NCBI GenBank assembly: GCA_004123355.1
Contig: SCHM01000002.1
Coordinates: 2,852,001-2,916,000 of the forward strand
Direction of reading: 5' to 3'
DNA length: 64,000 nucleotides
From: Amphirosellinia nigrospora
Lineage: Eukaryota > Ascomycota > Sordariomycetes > Xylariales > Xylariaceae
The stretch's first letter is position 1; every line of letters starts with the position of its first letter. The notes below the pieces were generated by a model. The model did not search any database. It saw only the letters and a list, made by a program, of their open reading frames with translations, and was not told the origin of the DNA. Position numbers and translations under genes: made by a program. Below are positions 38,701 to 49,261 of this stretch, in pieces.

Positions 38701-39609
38701 TACTACTATGCATTTATGATACAGTGCAGCATGTTAGGCGCGGTAAGACGATATGTCGCGCGACCATATCCAGAAGTGCAAACTGTTCAAATTATTGCAC
38801 ATTCCTCAAGTGAAGTGAAGTCAGACGGTTGTCGCTTTGTGCCTTTTTTTCTACACAGGGGTTCACTCACCAGATCAACACAGTACGACTAGATAGATGA
38901 TTTAACGAGGCCAATGGGCAGGCATCCATGATACAAACTAACTTGCCTGCCTAGGTAGCCTTTCCAAGCGGTATGCTCTAGATTGATCGATTAGGTAGAT
39001 AGATTCCTTCACTTCATGTGTAGATACATAAGTAGATGTCTCGTTCTTCGGTGAAGTAGATTTGCCAAGCTTTGTTCCCACAGATAACCGAGAACCACTT
39101 ATGACAGGCATCTATCCACGGGTGGTACGGCATAATACGCTATACTACTGCTGTGATAGTGTGTGTAAATGAAGAAAAAGCCACCACCACATCGAATGTG
39201 TTTTACGCCCACACCCCGAGACAGCATAACTTGGTGACTTATTACATCGACACCCAATGAATTATGCTCATCCCGGCCCCCACAACGGTGAGATTTCATA
39301 ACCTTAGCATTAACAGCCAAGGCCAGACGTCACTGGGAATGGATCGCCATAAGATGCCGGGGATTACTTAGGTATCCTATCGTGAATAAATTCATGAAGC
39401 ACAAACGAGCTCCACGCCCGGCTCAGCAGCAGCGCAAATCTCGGCCTGGAACCCCCCACGCATAAACATAAGTTCGATCATAAACCGGAGCCATGTTTTC
39501 ACCACCGACGGGTCCGGATATATTAACACGTATAGTAGATTCAAAGTTCGCGCTGCTTACTAACTTATCCCGTTTCGGTGAGCATGGCATCATGGTGAGC
39601 GAATTGTTA

Positions 39610-39629
39610 CGACGACGACGACGACGACG
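39610..39629. repeat. CGA trinucleotide microsatellite
   Basis: About six to seven uninterrupted CGA units, outside any recognised gene. Confidence 0.85.
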
Positions 39630-42593
39630 GGCTTTCGTTTCACAAAAGTAGTGTATGTAGTGTATTCATGGTATTCACGGCATTCAGCGGCCCAATTCAG
39701 GGACTCTCGGGAATCTAGAGTTCAGAACCAGGGCCTCATCGGTCGCGGCCAGTGAACGCTCGCCAGGTCGCTCGCATTGGGGGCCGACCCCAGTTGATCC
39801 GCAGGTACGAATCTTCAGCGGATTGCAATTCGAAGGGGGGTTTTTATCAACGACGAAGGGGCCCAATAGCGATCGCGCTGCCATGTGTTTTATTCGTGGC
39901 CTCGATGGCCCGTTTGGGCGGAGACCCGCGATGCTTGCATAACACCTCACGTAGCCTCTCTGCTCCCCCTTTCTTCGTTTTGTTGTTTTTCTCAATTAGT
40001 ACAACAAATCGCCATCATGGACGATACTTAGGCTTGGGTCGAAAGAAATCCTAAGTACCCTCAGTCCCACTATTTGTTATTTGCCTACTGTAGATGCCTC
40101 TTTACAGGCCATTTCGACTGCCACATGTGCTTGTATGGCACTGTATAGCGTTATCTACCCCATGCTTGCGAACCCTCTGGCTAATTAAACTAGATGCCAG
40201 GAAGCGGGCCAAGATATTTTGCCCTTCTTACGCCTGGTACAGCAGATAGCGTATAGGCGCTACTCTCAATATAGCACGCTATACACCAAACGACAAGGCC
40301 AGGGCCTATTGCACACTATCAAGCTATCAAGTTAGGTCACCGCCAAAACCACGGGTCAACTACTGTATGGTCCTTTTTGCAACTGGTTGAGCACATTCCT
40401 CACTGAGTCTGGATGGGCCCTCTCTAAGCCTACTCACAACCGTACGCTATCCAGCATTCATCGTAGCGCTGGTTCATCGGGAAATAGGCAACTGTTCCTC
40501 GACGGCCACATCCGCCAGGTGAATCCCGGTACACTATTTGCATATAGTATGGGGTAATGGGTGCAGACCGATCAACTACCTAGTGAGTACGGTACGGGGT
40601 GTACATTTCGCATTCGGGTAGGCGCAACGGGTGTCGAGATCTCGCGTCCCTCCTCCACAGATAGATGTCGGATGCCTACACTAGGCAGCACACGACGGGT
40701 CAAAAATGGGCAGATGGTTGCTTGAGGGTTATCCCCGATAGGTGTGATTGTCTGCTTGTGAATATCTGTCATTGTGCGCGAGTAAAACGGGCCACCGGCA
40801 CCCACATGACGACGACGACCCATCACCAAAAAAGTAGTGGGAGGTGAGTGGATGTTTTCCCCAGACGGATGGTGGATGCAGACCGATAAGGGGTTTCCTT
40901 CCCGTTGTCATGAATGATTTACGCTACCGGTGAGGGTGTTTACTATTCGCGATGCTACCACGTCCCACTCCAGTTTCACGCGGGAAGTGCAGAGGATAGG
41001 AGGCGGGTGATGGATGCCATCCCATTCCAAGGGCAGCAGCACTCACTCAACTCGTCGGGACGGCGATAGCGAAGGATGCGCAGCTGCTGCCTCCCTTGTT
41101 TTGACCCAAAAAAAAAACTCTCCGTCGTACTATTAACTATTCTATCGATATAACGGTCCCTTTTTCGAACATCTTGTCTACGCCATACCGTTGCATTCTG
41201 CTGTCTGATGTGCAACGCAGGAGGCGTATCCGCGGAATACGACGTCTCTAAGAGAGCCAACCGATGGACGGTTCATGCCGCCGTGGCCCTTGTAGGTGCA
41301 GCAGGTCCGCGCGCTACGCCCATTGTGAGACTTAATTCAATATTGTATCTTGGGGTCGTCGCGAAATAGCCATCGCGGGAAAAAAAACAATGTAAGTAAG
41401 ATAAGGCAAAGGCGAGAAACCTCCATACTGCCAGTGCCAAGATTGGCGATAATGAGAGGGTCGTCGTCGTGGTACGCTAAACCTGCGGCGCAAGCCTCAA
41501 ATGACTATCAAATGCTCTTTGCCGCTTTCATCCAAAGTTGTTGATCTCGATTCTTTGTAAACCCTCCCACCTTGAGGCTTTGGGAGGTTCAATATGGGCG
41601 CAGGGAGATCTTGGCCACGGGCCAATGGATCGTGGCCGGAGAATTTTATTATCCCCTGGTCATGACATTACGCAGTACTGACGCGAGAGAGGAAGGAGGG
41701 CGTCGTTCGATCGTTGGACGAAACCGGAGCGTTGCATCGGCTCCAGATCCATCGTCGTAGTGTTATTCAGGCGAAGCAAGGGGAATTGCCGCGAAGGATT
41801 CAATAACTAAAAACTTATCTCTACTCCTTCAAGTATATATCAAATCTCTCAAATAATAAATCTGTAAATTTTTTGGCTGCAAGATGAACAAACCCTTGAA
41901 CGAGATTGCAGACGCCTGCCTGTCAAGATCGAAACGAAGCGAGTTCGATGCAGGTGTTCGTCCCCCAACCCCGATCTTGCTTCTGATCAGGCCATTCCCT
42001 TCCTTCCCACCCCCCCAGGTCACTTCGGTAGTGAATCGCGGTTGTCCCCGGCCCTCTCGATAAACCCCCTCCCCCGTCAGTTCTTTGACTTCGGAATCAC
42101 ACACAGAATCGTGAAAGAAATCCTGGGGTTCGCTGGCTCTGCTTTCCTATTTGGGCAATACAACCCTTTATTCCCCGGTCGTGACCCATCTTCTGCCTTG
42201 GAAATTTGCACATTCCGTACGTACGCCATGTTAATTATTCTGAAGAAAGGTACACTACTCTACCCGCCTCTGCCCTGTTTTCCATACGAGGGATCGTCGC
42301 GTAGTCATCGGGACATGTTTCTGTATACTGGGTATGTAGATTACGTAGGTAGGGTGTGTGTGTGTGCGCTATTTTCAGCTTCAGGTAAGTAAGTAGGTAC
42401 ATATGCACCCAGACGGTAGAAAGCTAGGGGGGAGCCAGAAATTCAGAGTGCGGGATCTCCCGTTGGGGCTTAATTAGGAGCTTGACGCAAGGCAGCTGCA
42501 CGGACGAGGATGTTCGAAACTACCCGTACATAGGGTTGGCTCGCTTTGGTACAAGTATTTGTGCCAATATCGCTTCGATGCTGGCTATATGGG

Positions 42594-42610
42594 GAGTGAG
42601 TGAGTGAGTG
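42594..42610. repeat. GAGT tetranucleotide microsatellite
   Basis: Four GAGT units in a row, with no gene assigned. Confidence 0.8.
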
Positions 42611-43116
42611 ACTAGATTACGGTACGACGTTTTTTTATTTTATTTTCGGACGCCGCGAGGTTGCGTCGAGATCTCCCGGATGCTGTTCCCCGACATGCGC
42701 GACATATTCAAGGTTTTTTTTTTCCTTGGTCAGGGATATGCAAGATACGACAAATCGGGGGAAGGAAGATACACTACGGTAGTAAGTAAGATACAGCGTA
42801 TCGGTCACGGCCGTCGGCTCGGGGCTATCCAGCATCACGTATCAAGCAAGCGAAAAACAACACTTTTGCAGAAATGGGCGTGGGTGTAAGTGAGTACGAG
42901 TACATCTGGTGTGCATCCATACCTGTGCATATTTTGGCTAGATGAAACCGTATCTCGAGCGGACGACGACGCGACAGCCCGCGGTTGGGTCCTACACCAT
43001 CTTCCCGACCCCATCTCGTCACGAGAATCCGTCACGCAACCTCGCAAGATTGGACAGGGCCGAATCAACACCGGTCAAGCGAGGTCATCATCATATCCCT
43101 CACCCCCCTCCCTCTC

Positions 43117-44510
43117 CTATCTATGGCTCAAGCGGCCGCAAGGTCTCAAAGCCCTGGCGACCACGTCCTCGCCGCCGGCCATCTCGAGCTCGAACTCGAC
43201 GTCCGGCTGCGCCTCGCGGTAGAGCGCGTTCTTCTCGCTCGCCATCTTGAAGTTATACGAGGCCTCCTCGTCGCTGATGATGTGCTTCGCCAACCCGTTG
43301 GCGGCGGCGGCCTCGACCTGAAGCTGCATCTCGCAGGCGCGGTCGAGCAGCCCGAACATGAAGCCGGCCTCGTCGACGGTCGCGCCCACGGTCAGGAGCC
43401 CGTGGTTCATGAGGATCACGCCCTTGTTGGCGCGGCCCAGCGCCGCGGCTATGTGCTCGCCCTCCTCGGCCCCGAACACGATGCCCCCGTACCGCGCGTA
43501 CACGGCGTGCGCGTTGTGGAAGTTGCATACGTCCTGGTTCAGCATCTCGAGCGGTCGGGCGAACGCGCTCCATGCCCGACCAGCGTTGCTGTGGGCGTGG
43601 CAGACGGCGTGGACTGTGGCCCTCGTTAGTTTGGCTTAGTCGCCTCCATATCTTCTTCAGGTCTGCCGCCACGATTCAGAGCTAATGGGTATAGTGTGTT
43701 CCAATCATCCTGAGCTGAGTGACCAAGTATGGAGTAATGGAAAGCCACGGGGAGAATCAATTGGAGCCCAATAAGCGCATAGGGAGAGGTAAGTTGGTAG
43801 GTTCACATCATGTTCATACGTACCGTCCGGACGCCTCTTGTGAACGGGCTGAATGGATCAGGTATCCAGCTGCGTTGGCAGGTCGCGACGTGTTGCCACC
43901 AGCGACCCGACCCGTCTCGATCTCCAGGCAAATCATGTCGCCGGCCGCCAACATGCCAAAGTGCCTGCCCAGGGGATTCATCCACATCAGGCTCGGGAAC
44001 TCAGGGTCTCGGACGGATATGTGCCCGGATTGGCCCTCGGTAAACCCGCTGCGCGAGAAAAAGCGGAACGTCGCCGCCATGTGTGTCAAGACGTGTCGTC
44101 GCTCGGCGACGTAGCTCGGGAAGCTCGGGATCCCTTCCGCACGCGTTAGACTGTCGGGGTTGGGTTGATGAGGGTTTCTCCAGAGAGAGGGTTCGGGCAT
44201 CCTCGTCGACGTGGCTCCTCTGGCCCCTTATCGACTTACCTGGCATAAGCATGCCGTGAGAGATTGCCTAGAGCCGTAAGTCAGCGTTGTGCCGGTGCAT
44301 GAAGGCGCTCAGGGGCGTAGCTATAGGTATAGGGGTGTCGAAGTCCTCTATGTAGCTATGTCTACGTGAGAAACTGAAGTTGGGCTTACTGACCTCCAAA
44401 GGAGTCTGCTCTTCCTCCGTTTTAGATTTTACGACGCCTTCGTCAGGCTTCATTCCACCCTTCAGGGCTAGCGTCTGCTGCAAGATCTCGGTGGTAGCTG
44501 ACGGCGCCAT
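43117..44510 (-). CDS. class II aldolase/adducin-domain protein
   Basis: This family contains zinc-dependent aldolases and adducin heads; the fungal members of this type have no agreed substrate. Exons on the minus strand are 44510-44394 (MAPSATTEILQQTLALKGG...TPLE), 44267-44240 (AISHGMLMPG), 44133-43824 and 43613 to the end. Domain blocks are RRHVLTHMAATFRFFSRSGF, TEGQSGHISVRDPEFP, MWMNPLGRHFGMLAAGDMIC, VHAVCHAHSNAGRAWSAFAR, VILMNHGLLTVGATVDEAGF and LDRACEMQLQVEAAA. Zinc-ligand histidines are visible in HAVCHAHS and in MNHG. In exon 3 one extra G in the GGG at 43846-43848 breaks the frame just before VHKRRPD, and removing it restores the match to the next exon. The annotated end (ALRPCGRLSHR) may also be off by a base, since another frame gives GFETLRPLEP and a stop. 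Confidence 0.92.
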
Positions 44511-45304
44511 AATTTAGATATTTTAAAAGTTTATTATGAGGTAAATAGTGAATGAGCACGGTGTTCGACTCAAATTCAGTTTTGTATAGGCCATTGTACC
44601 TGTGAACGAACTTCTCAACGTTTTATGCAAGAATAGGTGGGGTGACACCCGCAATCCCATACTATTCCTGCGCGCCCTCTGAAGACATGTATATGTGTAA
44701 GCACTCCTACGTGGGCATACCGAGCTCCTCAAGCGCGTGGCAAGCTCCATCTCCCCCGCATGTGGACCGGGACGACAGCGTCACGGGTGTGCCGAACCTA
44801 AAATCCAATAGCATTGAGTGATGTTGGTTAGTTAGTATATCGCCTCACACCGGGGTCAGTCGGAGTTTGCACACGCGATATCTTTCCGGCGCGGAGCAAG
44901 TCGGTATATGGGACGGGAATATCAACATCATTGAAGGTTGATAACTGTAATTGCTAATTCGAATCATTCCTAAGATTGAAGAGGACCAAGAGATGTCTAG
45001 GCGTATTCATAGTCCAAGTGTCCATCCACAGCAAGTTCCATAGATTAAGACTAGACTCCTCACGAGAGTTGGCGTTCACTTAGGGGAAACGAAGTAAATT
45101 ACGACGCTACCATTTTGCTAAACCCCTGCCTATGAGTGAGTATACTGAAGGGCCTTAAGAGATACGGGTGACAGTAGCGTCTAAGGCGCGCACAGAATGA
45201 TCATTTCACTTTACTACTATAATAAAAAAGTAGAAAAGAACACAGTACTAAAAAGGGATGATTGAATGAATAGAAATGAATGACAAAAAAACAAAATATA
45301 ATAG
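44511..45304. other. upstream region of the aldolase-domain gene, no other gene
   Basis: This is the promoter side of the minus-strand aldolase-domain gene. No motif is recognised. The A/T-rich end (about 45220-45300) may belong to the tRNA-like unit. Confidence 0.4.
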
Positions 45305-45400
45305 TAGCCGATGAGGGAATCGAACCCCCAGGCTTAAGGATACAGAGTAAGGATGCAGATGACGGATTCTGTAATACCTAGCCATTACCCAAATAAGGCC
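45305..45400 (-). tRNA. tRNA-like sequence or SINE head, degenerate
   Basis: On the minus strand GGGGGTTCGATTCCCTC forms a perfect T-arm with a GGTTCGATTCC B-box. Upstream, GGTAATGGCTAGGTATTAC can form a D-arm, and ACAGA...TCTGT can pair as an anticodon stem around 21 bases, which would need a small intron. The 3' acceptor half ATCGGCT-A has no good partner at the 5' end (GGCCTTA), so the acceptor stem fails. A T-rich stretch follows. The likely options are a decayed tRNA or a tRNA-derived SINE head. No anticodon can be assigned. Confidence 0.35.
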
Positions 45401-46824
45401 AACAGTACATATTATTGAAAGATATTATATAGCTGGGACTCGTAGGTGGCAAAGGAGCTGGGTCAGGCTTGGGTCAGGCCTGGACTACGCGCTTTAGGTT
45501 TGAATAGACTTCAGGACGCATACGCAATCCCGAAAAGTCCTTACGCCGTCGTCGCGGCTGGTTCAACCTTGTAATTGCTTATGAGTCGATCTGTATGCAT
45601 CCGCGGCACTAGGTATTGGTGTCTTCGGCCATGGAACGATCGATCTCGCAACATATGGTGTATTTCGGTTGGTGAACGTATTGTGAACGGTGGTCGCCAC
45701 CTCGCCCGGGGTTCCCGATCTTTAAATTTTCTACGGGTTAACCCTAAATCTAGTGGAAGCCGGGCAAATAGAGGTTTGCTAAACTTGTTTTAAGATGATA
45801 GCAAGGATTCTTTGTATCCAAGCAGCTTTTCAAGCTTGAGCCAGCGTTATAAAGCTCATCAGCGCACGAAAGGATAAGTGAGGAATATAGGGCTCATTCT
45901 TTAAGGGGCTGCCTTTGTTGAAAACATGTTTTCATTTACCATGTAGAGTTTAATGCTTGTAATCAATCTTACATACTCTCAAGTTATTCTTTACGACAGC
46001 AAGGTTTGGGGCTATGTCTTGATATTCAGCGCGATGAAAGCTACCTGCCTAAGCTCCAGCAAGGCAGATAGATACCTATTCATAATATCGCAAACTCATT
46101 CGTAACCCGTATCACGAGTAAGCAATAGAGAATCCTTATGATTTGCATTATTGTCGTACGTACTCTAACTACAATTAAAAATATAATTTTTTATAAGCTG
46201 GTGCTGAACATAAATTTACCAGATAAAGTACACCCCCTAAGCTACATACATGTTTGAATCTAGACTTATAGTCGTACTTTTGTCGTTGGCAGTGCCGTCT
46301 GCTAGGCGATTGCGAGATAAAATTGTGTGCCGTCAGGCTAGCGGCATGGTGCTATCCAAGGCATGTCTAAGCTGCTCGAGCCCAAACCTATAAAATATTC
46401 GTTGATGAAGTGGGCGAGAGAGCTAACCGGGATGTAACGGGAGGAGGCGTGGCTTTGCCTCAAGATAAGGTGTTATCGACAGTTTTAAGTTTTATTTCTT
46501 GATCTAAAGCCCTGATTGTGTCCATAACAGTCGAACACAGGGGCTTCAGGGAAAGAACTTTGCTCTAAGTCGTTAAGCCATGCTTCTCTTATGTGCCGCG
46601 ACTCCATCCTCAGTAGCCTAGAGACGACCACTCCTTCTCGAGTTCTTGTAATCGTATCCTCATTTAGATCCAACATTTTCCTACGGCTAGCTGCTACCCC
46701 AAAGTTAACCTCATCACTCTAGGAACGATATTTCTTAAGCAGAAAGCACCACACGCGCGGCGGTTCCCATAAGCCACGCTGAGTGTCCAATCCTGTATTC
46801 AAGCTAGAGTTCTTTATAAAACTA
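45401..46824. other. spacer without a supported gene
   Basis: A minus-strand frame of 63 codons (46676-46485, VVSRLLRMESRHIREAWLND) looks protein-like but matches nothing I know. Nothing else stands out. Confidence 0.4.
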
Positions 46825-48731
46825 ATGCATCGCCCGATATCGAGTTCTGGGCACCGAGTCATTATGCAAGAGCCGATAGATAGCCTCAAACAAAACTTAC
46901 CACACCATATATCCAATAATGGGCACACACAGAGCCAGCAGCATAATCCTGAGTCCGCGTCTGAAGACGATCAAATGTATGTAATTGTTCTGTTCGTCAA
47001 TGCGCCTTCCCCCCTTCTCCCAGCGAATTAGCCCCAAAATCACTCTCGCTGATTGCCTCTAGCTTAGGGTGTGATGGCGAGCAGACTAGCGAACAAGTTC
47101 GATTTGAGGTGCGACGCAGGCTTGATCAATTGAGAGCTGGGTTACTTAGTTTCGGTAAGGAACCCAGTTCAGAGCTTTTCCCCAAATTCTGGCATAGTAT
47201 CTTCATCGACTCTATCACTAAAATCGTAAGCCTTGTGCCAAGTCTACAGTGTTAGTGTTTTAACCGCAGTAGATACAATTTCGAAAGACGTTTCGTCGCG
47301 CCTTACTATCATGAATTCACCCAAAGACTCACCCACAAACCCACCCAAAAAACAGTTAGATTTGATCTAACCAACCTTGGTTCATCCAAAGACTCATCCG
47401 ACCAAAGTCCCAAGTCTGTCGGGCCCAAGCCTATCAAGCCTATTATCAAGACGAAGCCAGCCAATGAACCGTCCCATTCCACAGGCGACGACTCCAGAGA
47501 AACTGCAAAAGGAAGCAAACCCGAACCTTTACCTAAACCACCCGATCGACCGCCGCCACAACCTCCATCTAGATGTATATCAACAGTTGGGATTTCCACC
47601 CACGTTACGCGCACGCTCAGGATGGTACGATTGTGAGAGGCGTACAAGGAGCGACTTTCGGTGGGTTCATCCCCCCTGGACGGGCTCTTCCGATACGACT
47701 CCCTCCCCCTGTCAGGCTAGACAATTGCGATCTTGACTCGGAGCTCGAACATTCGGATGGTGAAGACGAGCCCTTGAAGAAGGGGAACATGAAAGAATAT
47801 CCATCGCTCGCCAACTCCCCCGGACGCGGTGTACTTTGATGAAGGTTCGAATTCTGACGATGACGCGGACTGTGAAGAAGAGGGCATCGATTACGACAAG
47901 TTGAATTTCGGGGGAGTTGAACTATTTGTCCCACCAGGCTTTGGGGCACGCCCTCAACTCTTTGAACGGGGTATAACACTTGGGTCAAAGAACCCAACCA
48001 CTCAAAACCAAGCCAGGTACTGATATGATGGTTACCGGTGAAGCTATTGCTGCAAAAGACACTAATGGAGAGCGTCGTCACGCTACTAGATCTATAATTG
48101 GGCCTCTGACATCGTCGGGCAACTCTGAAATAGCAGCAGATATGTCATGGGCCATCAGATCACCTGACAGCTTCTCAGCTGAGCCCCTGATCGGACATCG
48201 GTTGCCTGATGATTTAGCAGACATTGACGCAAGTGTTCCGTGGCCGACGAAATACCTGGTAGCTTCTTGGCTGGCTCCCCGGTTGGGTCCCCGCCCCTGA
48301 TAATTCGGCAGACATGAACATAGAAATTCTATGGACCGCCGAAATACCTCCCAGCATTTCAGCTCGCCTCCGACCGGCCCTCCGACTGGCCCTCCGTCAC
48401 CCGGTAGCCCAACATACGTTGACTCAAAGGTCCCATGGACGCCCGAGACACCTCGTAGCTTCTCGGGCGGCTCTTCGCTCGACTCTCCGTTGTCTAACTA
48501 CATGGACGTGGACAGTGTCGAATCACTGATTAGCAGTCACGAACGATTCCGCCGAGCGACACTATAACAGTCCAAGAAATGCCTCCTCGCGACCTTAAAA
48601 GAGGCCGGCAACGCACGTCTTCGGCTAACTCTCTGGAGCTGGAATCGCCGCCACTAAAGAAGTCTACCACGGTTAGACGATCACCGCGGAACAAAGGACA
48701 CGTCCAGGATAGTTCGCAAGATATAACATAG
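46825..48731 (+). CDS. hypothetical Pro/Ser-rich acidic protein, frame interrupted
   Basis: I do not recognise this family. An ATG at 46825 opens MHRPISSSGHRVIMQEPIDS. A canonical intron (46977-47062) joins SEDDQ to ILGCDGEQTSEQVRFEVRRR, followed by LFPKFWHSIFIDSITKIVS. A TAG at 47253 follows, yet the same frame continues with coding-like YNFERRFVAPYYHEFTQRLT and KTVRFDLTNLGSSKDSSDQS, then a proline-rich part (EPLPKPPDRPPPQPPS). In shifted frames come YAHAQDGTIVRGVQGATFGG, FIPPGRALPIRLPPPVRLDN, an acidic patch (DSELEHSDGEDE; SNSDDDADCEEEGIDYDKLN), a repeat of PTGPPTGPPSPGSP, SLDSPLSNYMDVDSVESLIS and a basic tail (KKSTTVRRSPRNKG) ending at 48731. Composition suggests a largely disordered, possibly nuclear protein. 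It may be one gene with several indels, or two. Confidence 0.5.
46977..47062 (+). other. intron in the hypothetical gene
   Basis: GTATGT at the donor and CCTCTAG at the acceptor, 86 nt. It contains in-frame stops that splicing removes. Confidence 0.6.
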
Positions 48732-49261
48732 AATACAGCACCGCTTTTTGGTATAAGTTGAGTAGCAGTATCAATGTAGATCTCTAAAATTGTTGGATGA
48801 AATAAGTAAGCAGTTTTGTACCTTGGGTAGATGACAATGAGCACAGACCAGGAGGTATATAGATCTTAATACAATACCTCTATACCATTATGCTGGCACC
48901 TGGCAGTCCAAGTGCACATGCGGGGTGGATCAACCGTACGGAAGTATCTACGCCCTATATATGGGTAGATAGGTACTTGTCACCGCACCGACGAAATTAT
49001 TTCTCCAAATGTTTAGGGAACTAAGATTCAACCTTGCAACCCTGCAAGCTCCCAAAACTTTCCAGGCGATAGGTAGTACATCTCGAGAAAAACAATACTT
49101 ACCACAAAACACCACAAAACACCACAAAACACCACTCTGCAAACTGTGGTCTTCTTCCTCGATAGACTAGTTTGTGGCATCCCATTGCTCTCTCGGCGCC
49201 ATCTCTCAACCTGATATTCCCCCCAAGTTTGTCACGGTTTGCCTCTTAGGCCCCCTTCAAG
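48732..49261. other. spacer and CCT3 promoter
   Basis: It contains a 10-bp tandem repeat (ACCACAAAAC, three copies plus a partial, 49101-49135) about 130 bases upstream of the CCT3 start. The last 60 bases are pyrimidine-rich, as in many fungal 5' leaders. Confidence 0.5.
49101..49135. repeat. 10-bp tandem repeat upstream of CCT3
   Basis: ACCACAAAAC occurs three times exactly, followed by ACCAC. Confidence 0.9.

Larger units (their letters stand above)
32753..43116. other. gene-poor stretch
   Basis: No gene can be supported. A minus-strand frame at 33954-33676 (HNLPNQSSAVMACWGAESWR) and the next one at 33674-33438 look protein-like and adjoin, but I recognise neither. The repeats (CGA)n at 39610-39629 and (GAGT)n at 42594-42610 are the only clear structures. 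The last few hundred bases include the 3' flank of the aldolase gene on the minus strand. Confidence 0.4.

Noticed and set aside
42985-43629. A 214-codon open frame on the plus strand, the longest there
   Set aside because: It is the antisense shadow of the GC-rich aldolase-domain exon on the minus strand; its composition is low-complexity and it has no motif.
46485-46676. A 63-codon minus-strand frame with protein-like composition
   Set aside because: It has no recognisable family, no convincing splice partners and lies alone.
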